Counted from the first letter of the stretch, positions 8,367 to 16,696 are shown. The stretch is 42,143 bases of DNA from Bradyrhizobiaceae bacterium (GCA_024103135.1 JAGFIZ010000082.1:1-42143), one strand, 5' to 3'. Numbers and translations are program-made. The notes: generated from the sequence alone by a model not told the origin.

Positions 8367-8374
8367 TATTTTTG
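8367..8374 (+). promoter_or_regulatory. Putative -7 element upstream of the cobalamin riboswitch
   Basis: TATTTTTG at 8367-8374 matches the Bacteroidota -7 box TAnnTTTG and would start transcription at about 8380, just before the riboswitch. I see no good TTG/TTTG box 19-21 bases upstream, so the call rests on the -7 box and position alone. Confidence 0.42.
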
Positions 8375-8384
8375 TGCAACGTGG

Positions 8385-8559
8385 TTGTTGCAGTGCAACA
8401 GTAAACGGGAAGCGGGTGTAAATCCCGCACGGTCGCGCCGCCGTAACGGCAGACAAATCATCCACACACGAAGGTGTAGCCACTGACCCCTTTCCTGGTT
8501 GGTAAGGGGCTTGGGAAGGCGGATGAGGAGGATGACGCCGGAGTCGGAATACCTGCCAC
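8385..8559 (+). promoter_or_regulatory. Cobalamin (B12) riboswitch
   Basis: The leader contains the conserved cobalamin aptamer elements in order: GGGAAGCGGGTGTAAATCCC at 8408-8427 (the GGGAA-GGTG-AAATCC core), CACGGTCGCGCCGCCGTAA at 8428-8446 (the GC-rich, CNGUAA-like J3/4 region), AGCCACTGACC near 8478-8488, GGGAAGGCG near 8513-8521, and the closing B12-box GAGTCGGAATACCTGCC at 8541-8557. Hairpins at about 8571-8586 and 8587-8605 then lie immediately before the AAGGAT ribosome binding site and ATG 8622, so control of translation initiation is likely. High adenosyl- or aquocobalamin should repress the propeller and PAP2 genes. Confidence 0.93.
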
Positions 8560-8621
8560 GATTATTCAACAAGCGGCGTTGCCGCCTCGCTGCGCTGTTC
8601 GGCGAGTTCAAGGATTGTGCC

Positions 8622-9860
8622 ATGCGCATGACTGCGTTGGCATTGCTCGTGCTTTGTAGTAGCACGGCTTTTGCTCAAGAGGTTATCACAACTCAACCAG
8701 TGGTTGCATCGGTTAGACCACATGGAGATGTGATGCACGTTTTTACTCAGACGCTGGATGTTGATTACGACATGCAGGCTGACTCGGGTGACCATGCCGC
8801 TCAGTGGCTGGTGATTGATAAGGCAACTCACACGGTAACCAGTTCGACCTTCCTGCCTTGGGGCTCCGTTACGGCTTCGCGTATTGCAATTGACGACCTC
8901 ACCGGCATCGTCTACGTTGGCATCAACGATACTGTGTGGGCATATTCTCCAGCCACACAACAACGTCTGCCCGACCCTGTGTTTACAGGACTTTGCACTG
9001 CCCTTACGTACGATGCTCCAACAGGGACGTTGATCATCAGCCAACGTCCATCCTTCGATGGTCCTGGCACGGTAGTCCTCCTTAACCTCGTTACCTCCAC
9101 GCAGAAGTCCATCGAGGCAGGCATCAACCCTCAACAGTCGCTTGTTTATCGGAGTTTGGGTGGGACGCCAACCGTCGTGACGTTATGCGATGGCGCCTTC
9201 GGTCAGAAGAATGGTGGACTCACGTTTATTGGTGCCGACGGCGGTACGATGTTCCTTCCACTTGGCGATACGCCAAATCACATGGCCATCGACACCACGA
9301 ACAATCTGCTGTACGTGGTGATGAATGGCGACCACGCCGTCAAGGTCATCAACCTTGCATCAAAGGAAATCACAGCTACGTGGACAACCGGCACGTCGGG
9401 CTACGATGGTCCGCGCGAGGTTGCGATGGACGACAAGTGGCTATACGTAACCACGTATTCAGGCACCCTGCTCTGCATGGATCGCACAACGGGTACGGTT
9501 GCACACACCATCACGTTGCCAGCCAAGGCCGATCCGATTGCTTGTGTTGATGGGAACGTATGGGTTGGCCTTAGCTACAAGACCGGTACGTACGAGGGTA
9601 CTGGCAATGTGCTGATCTACGCTACTGGCACACTCGACGTTCGTGAACCGGTCCGCGGCGTCATGTCGGCCAGCAACGTCCTACTCCTTGATCAATTCAC
9701 CCCTGGACGTTCGATTACCGTTACAGCATTGAATGGATCGGCAGTCCAGCACGTAGAATACAATGCAGACTATCGCGAACTTCGGACAAGCAATCTTGCT
9801 TCGGGAACGTATGTTGCAACCGATGGCAGCAACGTACTCCTGTTCAATGTGGTCCGATAG
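8622..9860 (+). CDS. Secreted YncE/BtuG-like beta-propeller protein under B12 control
   Basis: The 412-residue protein has a signal peptide (MRMTALALLVLC, cleaved near AFAQ) and propeller-type repeats such as IDDLTGIVYVGINDTVWAYS, IDTTNNLLYVVMNGDHAVKV and MDDKWLYVTTYSGTLLCMD, as in YncE-like proteins. The last about 60 residues (SGTYVATDG...LLFNVVR) resemble a T9SS sorting domain, and no clear lipobox is present. In Bacteroides, BtuG is a YncE-like surface propeller that captures cobalamin and is B12-riboswitch controlled; the same control here suggests a comparable capture role. That function is an inference because no TonB receptor adjoins it. ATG 8622, with AAGGAT at 8610, is chosen over a longer frame that would run into the riboswitch. 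Confidence 0.75.
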   Translation: MRMTALALLVLCSSTAFAQEVITTQPVVASVRPHGDVMHVFTQTLDVDYDMQADSGDHAAQWLVIDKATHTVTSSTFLPWGSVTASRIAIDDLTGIVYVGINDTVWAYSPATQQRLPDPVFTGLCTALTYDAPTGTLIISQRPSFDGPGTVVLLNLVTSTQKSIEAGINPQQSLVYRSLGGTPTVVTLCDGAFGQKNGGLTFIGADGGTMFLPLGDTPNHMAIDTTNNLLYVVMNGDHAVKVINLASKEITATWTTGTSGYDGPREVAMDDKWLYVTTYSGTLLCMDRTTGTVAHTITLPAKADPIACVDGNVWVGLSYKTGTYEGTGNVLIYATGTLDVREPVRGVMSASNVLLLDQFTPGRSITVTALNGSAVQHVEYNADYRELRTSNLASGTYVATDGSNVLLFNVVR

Positions 9861-10478
9861 GTGACAAAGAAGCGAGCAATCATCGTTACGGCACTCACAA
9901 TGCTTGGCATTGTGAGTGCCGTTTTTGTTGACGTTCCTCTAGCACGTTGGGTCCACCAACATCAAACGTCCTTTGTCCTTGACGTTGCCGGTGCACTAGG
10001 GACCATCGGACAGGGGCATTGGACGCTGTTGTACTGTCTGCTCGTTGTTGGTTTTGCATGGAAGCGTCATCGTTGGATTGCCTATCGTCACGCTGCGCTC
10101 TTCGTAGCTGTGTCTGTATCGGGCATCACGGCCAACATCATCAAGGTGTTGGTGTGTAGACCACGACCACCGCTCATGCTCGAAACCGGCGAAGTACTCC
10201 CACGACTACTTGAGTTTTCTACGACATTCTTGTGGAACTCATTTCCATCAGGTCACTCCACCACGGCACTATCAATTGCCATTGTCGGCAGCTATGCACT
10301 GCCACGCATGAGGTGGGCAACGTGGACGTTGGGGCTGTTGCTTGCTGGTGCCCGCATTGCCTTGAACGTCCACTACTTGAGCGACGTGATTGCGGGAAGC
10401 CTCATCGGGCTGATCGTTGGCTGGTGGTGCGTGCAGCGTTCAGCCGCTCTCGAAGCAGGTCTAGTCCAGGATTCGTGA
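9861..10478 (+). CDS. PAP2-family membrane phosphatase
   Basis: The 205-residue integral membrane protein has about five or six hydrophobic segments and the full acid-phosphatase signature: K95-x6-R102-P, PSGH at 129-132 and R165-x5-H171-x3-D175. The active site probably faces the periplasm, as in PgpB and undecaprenyl-diphosphate phosphatases. It begins with GTG directly after the stop of the propeller gene (no gap), so it shares the cobalamin riboswitch transcript. A lipid-phosphate substrate is the default guess. Dephosphorylation of a cobalamin precursor or of a phosphorylated nucleotide loop is an untested idea suggested only by the operon. Its last 77 bases overlap the end of argH on the other strand. 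Confidence 0.87.
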   Translation: MTKKRAIIVTALTMLGIVSAVFVDVPLARWVHQHQTSFVLDVAGALGTIGQGHWTLLYCLLVVGFAWKRHRWIAYRHAALFVAVSVSGITANIIKVLVCRPRPPLMLETGEVLPRLLEFSTTFLWNSFPSGHSTTALSIAIVGSYALPRMRWATWTLGLLLAGARIALNVHYLSDVIAGSLIGLIVGWWCVQRSAALEAGLVQDS

Positions 10479-11715
10479 TGCTGCCAAGGTGACCAGGCTG
10501 GCCTACGCTGTCCTTGGTAGGTGGTGTAAAGCTTCCCTGCTCGATCTCGGCCGCAACGGCGCGGTACGCATCGCGGAAGGCCATTCCTTCCATGACGAGG
10601 GCATTCACCCTGTCAACTGAAAAGAGATAGCGATAGACGTCGCTCTCCAGAATGTTCTGTCGTGGCTCAAGGTGTGGTGCCACATGATGCAGAACCTGAA
10701 GGCAATGTTGCATTTCGGTAATGGCTGGGATGATCCTGTCCTTCATGAACTGCAAGTCACGGTGATACCCACTTGTAGCATTGGCTTGCATCATGGACAG
10801 TTCATTGGGTAGTGCCTGCAGTCTGTTGCACCGTGCTCGTAGGACTTCGAACACATCGGGATTCTTCTTGTGCGGCATGATGCTCGAGCCCGTTGTAAAC
10901 GCATCGGGCAAGGACACGAAGCCCTGATTCTGGCTCATATACCACACAACGTCGGCAGCAAACCGCGAAAGCGTTGCTGCAAGGTTTCCGATGGCCATGG
11001 CGCAGATACGCTCTGTGCGTCCGCGCGACATCTGAGCAAACGTGCTGGTAACATGCACTCGTTCAAAGTCCAGCAGCTCCGTCGTTGTCTGCCTATCAAT
11101 TGGCACGCTGGATCCATACCCTGCAGCACTACCAAGTGGGTTGGCATTCGCTGCATCAATTGCTACGTCAAGGACACGCACGTCCTCGAGTACTGCTTCG
11201 GCGTAACCACCGAACCACAATCCAAAGCTGCTGGGCATGGCCACTTGCGTGTGTGTGTAGCCAGGCAAGAGCACTGCAGAATGTCGTTCGGCTAGTGTAA
11301 GCAGGACGTCGGCTACGTCCAGCGCTGCACTGCGAATTGTAGACAGCTCATGACGCAGGTAGAGCTTCATATCAACGGCTACCTGATCGTTCCGTGACCT
11401 ACCAAGATGAATCTTCTTCCCTAATTCGCCAAGCCGTTGGATGAGCATGTACTCGATCTGACTATGCACATCTTCCATCGACGGATCGATAACGAACTGG
11501 TGATCGTCGATCTCCCGTAGAATCTGCGTGAGTGTATCGGTGAGGATTTTCGCCTCGTCTGCCCGTAACAGTCCCACCTTCCCTAGCATGGTCACATGGG
11601 CAATGGAGCCAACGACGTCCCATCGTGCCAGTTGTTGATCCATTTCGCGATCCATCCCTACGGTGAACCACTCCATGAGTGCGTCAACCGAAGCCCCCTT
11701 CTCCCACAACTTCAT
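10402..11715 (-). CDS. argH: Argininosuccinate lyase
   Basis: The 437-residue protein splits argininosuccinate into arginine and fumarate, the last step of the pathway. It shows the fumarase/ASL signature loop GSSIMPHKKNPD, the conserved SRNDQV and TQVAMP segments and the GYTH motif. It is the last gene of the arginine run. Its start shares an ATGA overlap with the stop of argE. Its 3' end overlaps the PAP2 gene convergently by 77 bases. Confidence 0.97.
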   Translation of the reverse strand: MKLWEKGASVDALMEWFTVGMDREMDQQLARWDVVGSIAHVTMLGKVGLLRADEAKILTDTLTQILREIDDHQFVIDPSMEDVHSQIEYMLIQRLGELGKKIHLGRSRNDQVAVDMKLYLRHELSTIRSAALDVADVLLTLAERHSAVLLPGYTHTQVAMPSSFGLWFGGYAEAVLEDVRVLDVAIDAANANPLGSAAGYGSSVPIDRQTTTELLDFERVHVTSTFAQMSRGRTERICAMAIGNLAATLSRFAADVVWYMSQNQGFVSLPDAFTTGSSIMPHKKNPDVFEVLRARCNRLQALPNELSMMQANATSGYHRDLQFMKDRIIPAITEMQHCLQVLHHVAPHLEPRQNILESDVYRYLFSVDRVNALVMEGMAFRDAYRAVAAEIEQGSFTPPTKDSVGQPGHLGSITNPGLDLLRERLNAARTTSQRSAR

Positions 11716-12797
11716 ATCACGTATTCCTCGAGCAGGGTAATGAGCTTGTGTATGCCGAGTTCCAATTCCTCTGCCAGGATGAACTCATTTGCCGTGTGAG
11801 AGCGCGTGCTTTCGCCGGGTCCCATTTTGAATGACTGTACTCCTGGTGGTAACAGGGCCTGGTCGCTCATGGTGGGACTTCCATACATGCGTATTCCCAT
11901 GTCAGCGGCAGCAATACGCAATGGGTGAAGGGGCGAGATGAATGATGGTCGCAGACGTGTGCTGCGTGGTGTTACCTTGCATCGTGCATTGCTACGGATA
12001 ATGTCGATTACCTGCTCCGTTGTGTAGGCATCCGTAGTTCGAACGTCTACGACAAACGTGCACTTGTCAGGAATCATGTTGTGCTGCGTTCCTCCCTGAA
12101 TCTGCGTGACGTTCATGGTAACGTAGCCAAGTGTGTCTGACCGCTCGATGAAGTTGTAGCGCTGGAACCAACGTATGCTATCCACGGCGGCATAGATGGC
12201 ATTGTCAGCACTGGTATGCGCTGCATGAGCAGCGATGCCTTGAGTCTCGCAGTCAAGCACGAGCAGACCGCGCTCGGCGACGGCCATCTTCATCTGTGTT
12301 GGCTCGCCAACGATTGCTACGTCGGGATTGGGGACGCCTAGCGAACCGTCAATGAGGCAGGTCTTGGCAAGCAACTCCATTCCACCTGGACCGCTGATCT
12401 CCTCCTCGGCCGTTGCAGCAAACATGATGTGATGCTTCAGGTCGAGGTTCTTGCGGAAGTACATGAAGGTCGACATCATCATCACCAACGCACCGCCTGC
12501 ATCGTTGCATCCTAGTCCGTACAACACACGGTCCTTCCACACCGGCGTGTACGGATCGGTTTCCCAACCTTCACCCGGCTTCACGGTGTCGTGATGAGAA
12601 TTCAACAACAGGGTGCGCGCTTTGGGATTGCTGGATTTGTGGACGGCTACGACGTTGTTACCATAGCGATAGGTCTCAACTCCGCGCTGCTTGAACCAAC
12701 GTTGAATGTAGTCAGCTGTTTGATCTTCTTCACCGCTATGCGATGGTATGGAAACCAGCTTCTCAAGTAACAAGGGAGCTTCTACATAGAAATCCAT
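11712..12797 (-). CDS. argE: M20-family N-acyl-citrulline/ornithine deacylase (ArgE-like)
   Basis: This 361-residue metallo-amidase carries M20 zinc-site motifs: H68-x-D70 in SHHDTV, D99 in CNDAGG, E131-E132 in AEEE, GEPT, and a late histidine in RSHTANEF. In the Bacteroidota-type route the acyl group is removed after carbamoylation, so the expected substrate is N-acetyl- or N-succinyl-citrulline, giving citrulline for ArgG. Its position between argB and argH and the presence of an ArgF'-type enzyme support this. DapE-like activity is the main alternative and is unlikely in this context. It overlaps argB by 16 bases and argH by 4. Confidence 0.9.
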   Translation of the reverse strand: MDFYVEAPLLLEKLVSIPSHSGEEDQTADYIQRWFKQRGVETYRYGNNVVAVHKSSNPKARTLLLNSHHDTVKPGEGWETDPYTPVWKDRVLYGLGCNDAGGALVMMMSTFMYFRKNLDLKHHIMFAATAEEEISGPGGMELLAKTCLIDGSLGVPNPDVAIVGEPTQMKMAVAERGLLVLDCETQGIAAHAAHTSADNAIYAAVDSIRWFQRYNFIERSDTLGYVTMNVTQIQGGTQHNMIPDKCTFVVDVRTTDAYTTEQVIDIIRSNARCKVTPRSTRLRPSFISPLHPLRIAAADMGIRMYGSPTMSDQALLPPGVQSFKMGPGESTRSHTANEFILAEELELGIHKLITLLEEYVI

Positions 12798-13636
12798 GTA
12801 CCCTCCTCCGAGAACACTTTGTCGAATCGTGTGATGCGTACATGCTCCAAACCGGCCTTGACTGCCCTGAATGCATTCTCAAGCTTGGGTAGCATGCCGG
12901 AATGGATGACGCCCGTTGCAACGAGCTCTTCTGTTTGCGACCAAGTTAATGCGGGGATGACGGAATTGGTATCGCTAACGTCACGAAGCACACCGTGATG
13001 TTCGAACACATAGGTAAGCTCTACGGCTGGCATCAAAGACAGGGCAACATCGGTAGCAATGGTATCGGCATTGGTGTTGAGCAACTGTCCGCTGCCATCA
13101 TGGGTAATCGGTGCAATAACCAGACAATGCGTCGCCAACGGATTGGCTGAACCAGCATGCCTAGCACCATGTGTACCACATGTACCATGCGTGTTACCAA
13201 GCCCCCTACCGCCATGCTCATCCTGACCAACGTGGAGGAGGTCGAGGATTGCCGTCGGATTTACGTGCGTTACGTCACCAACGTAGCCGTAGTCAACATC
13301 GACTACTGGTCGTCGTTGTGCTCTGATCACGTCAGCGTCGGCACCGCATACGCCAATGGCGTGCACGCCAAGTGCGTGTAGTTCGGCAACGATGCTCTTG
13401 TTTACCCAGCCGGCATAGACCATGGTCACCACTTGCAACGTCTCCGCATCAGTCACTCGACGTCCGCCTACCATCGTTTGCTCCAGACCAAGTCTGCTCG
13501 CCATCGACGTAGCAATCTTGCCGCCGCCATGCACGAGAACGACGGGATCGGAACATTGCGCGATGGACGTAAGCAAACCGGTTAGGTGTGCGGGGTTGTC
13601 CAGGATGCCTCCGCCGACCTTGACGACCTTGATCAT
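12782..13636 (-). CDS. argB: N-acyl-glutamate kinase with a Gly/His-rich insertion
   Basis: The 284-residue amino-acid kinase phosphorylates N-acetyl- or N-succinyl-glutamate. It has the K-V-G-G-G start (residues 6-10), LVHGGGK (34-40), the YVGDV segment and the nucleotide-site segment LLNTNADTIATDVAL (about 185-199). An insertion at residues 137-170 (13127-13228) is rich in Gly and His (HGGRGLGNTHGTCGTHGARH) and is not part of the usual family core. Its DNA contains imperfect ACCATGT-type repeats. It probably forms a surface loop before the strand CLVIAPITHD. The stop overlaps argE by 16 bases and the start overlaps the argF stop by 4. Confidence 0.93.
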   Translation of the reverse strand: MIKVVKVGGGILDNPAHLTGLLTSIAQCSDPVVLVHGGGKIATSMASRLGLEQTMVGGRRVTDAETLQVVTMVYAGWVNKSIVAELHALGVHAIGVCGADADVIRAQRRPVVDVDYGYVGDVTHVNPTAILDLLHVGQDEHGGRGLGNTHGTCGTHGARHAGSANPLATHCLVIAPITHDGSGQLLNTNADTIATDVALSLMPAVELTYVFEHHGVLRDVSDTNSVIPALTWSQTEELVATGVIHSGMLPKLENAFRAVKAGLEHVRITRFDKVFSEEGTWISM

Positions 13637-14589
13637 TGCATGCTTCGCAGAATGTTGTATAAGACCACCTGTGCGCTTACAACGCGATTGGCTGCTTGCT
13701 GGATAACGATGCTTTGCGGACTATCAAGGACTTCGTCAGCCACGATAACATTCCGTCGTACGGGCAAACAATGCATGAATCGTGCATTGTTTGTGAGCGC
13801 TAGCTTCTGCTTTGTGACGCACCACGAGGGATCCGTTGTAAGGATGGCGCCATAGGGTGTGGTGGCTGACCAGTTCTTGGCGTATACCACGTCGGCATCA
13901 GTCAATGCTTCGTCTTGATCATGCGTGCAAACGGCACCGGCGGTAAATCGTGGGTCGAGATCGTAGCCCTCGGGATTGACAATGGTAAGATCCACGTCGG
14001 CATGGAGCATCCACTCTGCAAAGCTGTTGGCTACGGCCTGTGGTAATGCTCGTGGATGAGGTGCCCATGTAAGCACGACCTTGGGCCGCCGTATGAACGA
14101 ATGCTGGTGGATGGTGATGAGGTCGGCAAGCGATTGCAAGGGATGTCGCGTAGCACTTTCCAGACTTATCACCGGCACACCGCTGTGGTCAATGAAGCTT
14201 TGCAACACTACTTCGGCATAGTCGGCCTCGTAATCCGTAAGGCCTGCAAAGGTGCGAATGCCCAACACATCACAGTACTTGCCCATTACGGCAGCAGCAT
14301 CCTTGATATGCTCTGTTGCCGTGCCATCCATTACGACGCCGTCACGCGTCTCAAGCGTCCACGAATCTGCCCCGGCATTCAACACCATGGTGTCCATGCC
14401 TAACAGCGTTGCTGCCTTCTGCGTGCTCATGCGCGTACGCAAGGAGGGATTCATGAACAACAGACCAAGGGTCTTGCGTTTACCGAGATGCTCGAACGAC
14501 CAAGGATTCTCTACGAATTGTGTTGCTTGCTCAAGTATTGTGGGTATGCCAATGCTTGCAACGTCGTGTACACTTGTAAACGATCTCAT
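13633..14589 (-). CDS. argF': N-acyl-ornithine carbamoyltransferase (ArgF' type)
   Basis: The 318-residue enzyme transfers carbamoyl phosphate to an N-acylated ornithine. It has SLRTR (49-53) for carbamoyl phosphate, ATRHPLQSLADL, WAPHPRALPQAV, NPEGYDLDP and HCLPVRR, a pattern shared with Bacteroides N-succinyl-ornithine and Xanthomonas N-acetyl-ornithine carbamoyltransferases rather than ordinary OTCase. At the position that decides between them (Pro in Bacteroides SOTCase, Glu in Xanthomonas AOTCase) this protein has T92 in GTATEH, so the acyl group is undecided. ATG 14589 is used; a longer frame reads into argD. It overlaps argD by ATGA. Confidence 0.92.
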   Translation of the reverse strand: MRSFTSVHDVASIGIPTILEQATQFVENPWSFEHLGKRKTLGLLFMNPSLRTRMSTQKAATLLGMDTMVLNAGADSWTLETRDGVVMDGTATEHIKDAAAVMGKYCDVLGIRTFAGLTDYEADYAEVVLQSFIDHSGVPVISLESATRHPLQSLADLITIHQHSFIRRPKVVLTWAPHPRALPQAVANSFAEWMLHADVDLTIVNPEGYDLDPRFTAGAVCTHDQDEALTDADVVYAKNWSATTPYGAILTTDPSWCVTKQKLALTNNARFMHCLPVRRNVIVADEVLDSPQSIVIQQAANRVVSAQVVLYNILRSMQ

Positions 14590-15743
14590 GATGCGTCCTT
14601 CACGAGTGTTTCCTTCACGAGTGCGTCCTTCAATGCTTGAACAAACCGATCGATCTGCTCTGCCGTGATGGTAAGGGGCGGAAGAATACGCAGGACGTTC
14701 GGGTTGGAGGCTGTGCCGGTAAGGATGTGATGCTCTTGCCACAATGTCTTGCGCACGGCACTACATGGACCGTTGAGCTCAACACCGATCATCAGACCGC
14801 GTCCGCGGACTTCTGCAATGCCTGGCACATGTTCAAGTGCAGTGATCAACTGCTGACCTCTGTCATGAGCATTCTGCATCAGGTTACCGCGCTCAATGGC
14901 ACGTGCAACTTCCGTCACCGCAACACAGGCCATGGGATTGCCGCCAAAGGTGGTGCCTAGCATGCCGACCGAGACCGGCAACGTCTTGCTCACGAGTACG
15001 GCGGCTACGGGAAAACCATTCCCGATACCTTTTGCAACCGTGATTAACGACGGCTTGATTCCTGCATGGTCATGAGCGAAGTACTTGCCTGTCCTCCCCG
15101 ATCCGCTTTGGATTTCGTCAAGTATCAGCAATGCTCCGTAGCTCGCACATAAGGCATCAAGGGAGCGTAGGAAGTCATCCGTAGCTGAGCGGACACCGCC
15201 GACGCCCTGTATGCCCTCGATGATTACGGCAGCAACGTCGTTCTGCTTGAGTTCATGCTCAACGGCTGACAGGTCATTAAGCTGGACGTGGGTGATGTTA
15301 GTTGTGCGATTGACTGGACTTACAATCTTGGGATTATCCGTCGCAGCAACGGCCAACGAGGTACGTCCGTGGAATGCGCCACCAAAGGCAACCACCCGTG
15401 GCTTGCCCGTGATGAACGAGGCCAACTTGAAGGCATTCTCGTTGGCTTCTGCACCGCTGTTCACAAAGAAGACGTCACAGTCTTCCCGTCCGCTAATCTT
15501 GCCCAATGCAGTAGCAGCATCGTTTTGGGATTGTAGGTGGACGGAGTTACTGTAGTACCCAAGCGTTGCTGCTTGTTTGCCGATGGCCTCGGCCCACTGC
15601 TGATGTGCATGTCCGATCGAGATCACGGCATGTCCACCATAGAGATCAAGGTACGCTGTTCCCTCTGCATCCCAGACCGTGCAGTCAGAGCCACGCACGA
15701 GTTCGATGGGCATCAAGGAATAGACTGGAAGGGGGCTAGACAT
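14586..15743 (-). CDS. argD: N-acyl-ornithine aminotransferase
   Basis: The 385-residue class III PLP aminotransferase makes N-acyl-ornithine from N-acyl-glutamate semialdehyde and glutamate. Evidence: VNSGAEANENA (PLP phosphate site), GAFHGRT, the LILDEIQSGSGRTGKYF motif with the cofactor aspartate, and Schiff-base K238 in TVAKGIGNGFP. The GTTFGGNPMA segment is typical of ArgD. The start ATG overlaps the argC stop by one base (TAATG), and the stop overlaps argF by ATGA. The C terminus ends in a tandem VKETLVKD repeat. Confidence 0.95.
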   Translation of the reverse strand: MSSPLPVYSLMPIELVRGSDCTVWDAEGTAYLDLYGGHAVISIGHAHQQWAEAIGKQAATLGYYSNSVHLQSQNDAATALGKISGREDCDVFFVNSGAEANENAFKLASFITGKPRVVAFGGAFHGRTSLAVAATDNPKIVSPVNRTTNITHVQLNDLSAVEHELKQNDVAAVIIEGIQGVGGVRSATDDFLRSLDALCASYGALLILDEIQSGSGRTGKYFAHDHAGIKPSLITVAKGIGNGFPVAAVLVSKTLPVSVGMLGTTFGGNPMACVAVTEVARAIERGNLMQNAHDRGQQLITALEHVPGIAEVRGRGLMIGVELNGPCSAVRKTLWQEHHILTGTASNPNVLRILPPLTITAEQIDRFVQALKDALVKETLVKDAS

Positions 15744-16669
15744 TACGGTGCACCTCCGATGAGATCCAGACCACTATGCTCGTCCCAGCCCAAAGCAATG
15801 TTCATGTTCTGTACGGCTTGTCCGGATGCGCCTTTCAAAAGATTGTCGAGCACGCTGACAACGAGCAAGGTGTTTTCGTGGACAACGAAGCCTACGACGC
15901 AATTGTTCGTCGACACGCTGCACTTCACGTCGGGCAACTCATCTGCTACGACAGCAAACGGTTCATTCGCATACGCCGCGCGATACAGCTCCTGCACATC
16001 ATACGTGCTTAGCGTGGTTGGCAACACACAGCTTGCAAGTATGCCTCTGGTGAATGCTCCACGCATCGGGATGAGCGTTGGCGTTGCACCAAGCACCATG
16101 CTGATCTCTGCGAGATGTTGGTGTGTGAATGGCTTGTACACGCTCAGGTTATTCGCTCGCCAGGTGTAGTGTGTGGTCTCTGTAGGCGTATGGCCTGCAC
16201 CCGACGAACCTGTGGTGGCTTGTACGATGGCTTGCGAGAGTTGATGAGTCTTTGCAAGCGGCATCAAGGCAAGCTCGATCGACGTAGCAAAACATCCGGG
16301 GTTTGCAATGCGTTTACTGCCGACGATTGAATGACGGTTCTTTTCGGGTAGACCGTACACCCAGGCATCGTTCAAACGGTGATCGGCACTCAAGTCGATG
16401 ACAAGGGCATCGCCTACGTCGTTGTTGTCCATCCACGTGGCTGCATGACCGTGACCAGTACAGAGGAAGATCACGTCGGCTTGCTTCGGTACTTCGGCAC
16501 AGAACCTTAGCCCCTTACCCACAAGATCGTGGTGTACGGTTTCGACTGACGCGCCGGGCTGACTCGTGCTTACGGCGGCTATTGCCTGTACGGGAACTTG
16601 AGGATGTCTGGACAAGAGACGCAAGAGCATCCCACCAGTGTAGCCAGATGCACCAACAACAGCTATCAT
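15743..16669 (-). CDS. argC: N-acyl-glutamyl-phosphate reductase
   Basis: The 308-residue NADPH-dependent reductase forms N-acyl-glutamate semialdehyde. It begins with the dinucleotide-binding motif VVGASGYTGG (5-13) and contains the catalytic cysteine C126 in NPGCFATSIELAL, plus SGAGH and PMRGAFTRG, all typical of ArgC. It follows argG after 27 bases and overlaps argD by one base. It is somewhat shorter than many ArgC proteins but looks complete. Confidence 0.95.
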   Translation of the reverse strand: MIAVVGASGYTGGMLLRLLSRHPQVPVQAIAAVSTSQPGASVETVHHDLVGKGLRFCAEVPKQADVIFLCTGHGHAATWMDNNDVGDALVIDLSADHRLNDAWVYGLPEKNRHSIVGSKRIANPGCFATSIELALMPLAKTHQLSQAIVQATTGSSGAGHTPTETTHYTWRANNLSVYKPFTHQHLAEISMVLGATPTLIPMRGAFTRGILASCVLPTTLSTYDVQELYRAAYANEPFAVVADELPDVKCSVSTNNCVVGFVVHENTLLVVSVLDNLLKGASGQAVQNMNIALGWDEHSGLDLIGGAP

Positions 16670-16696
16670 GCCACTCCTGTCTTCATTCTGGTGATG

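Noticed and set aside
8499-8621. N-terminal extension of the propeller protein
   Set aside because: It lies within and just after the cobalamin riboswitch, starts with TTG and lacks a signal peptide; ATG 8622 gives a clean leader.
14590-14742. Longer N terminus for the ArgF' protein
   Set aside because: The extra residues overlap argD and are unlike the family; ATG 14589 has the standard MRSFTSV start and an ATGA overlap.
15537-16169. 210-codon open frame on the plus strand
   Set aside because: It is antisense to argD and argC, with no recognisable domain.
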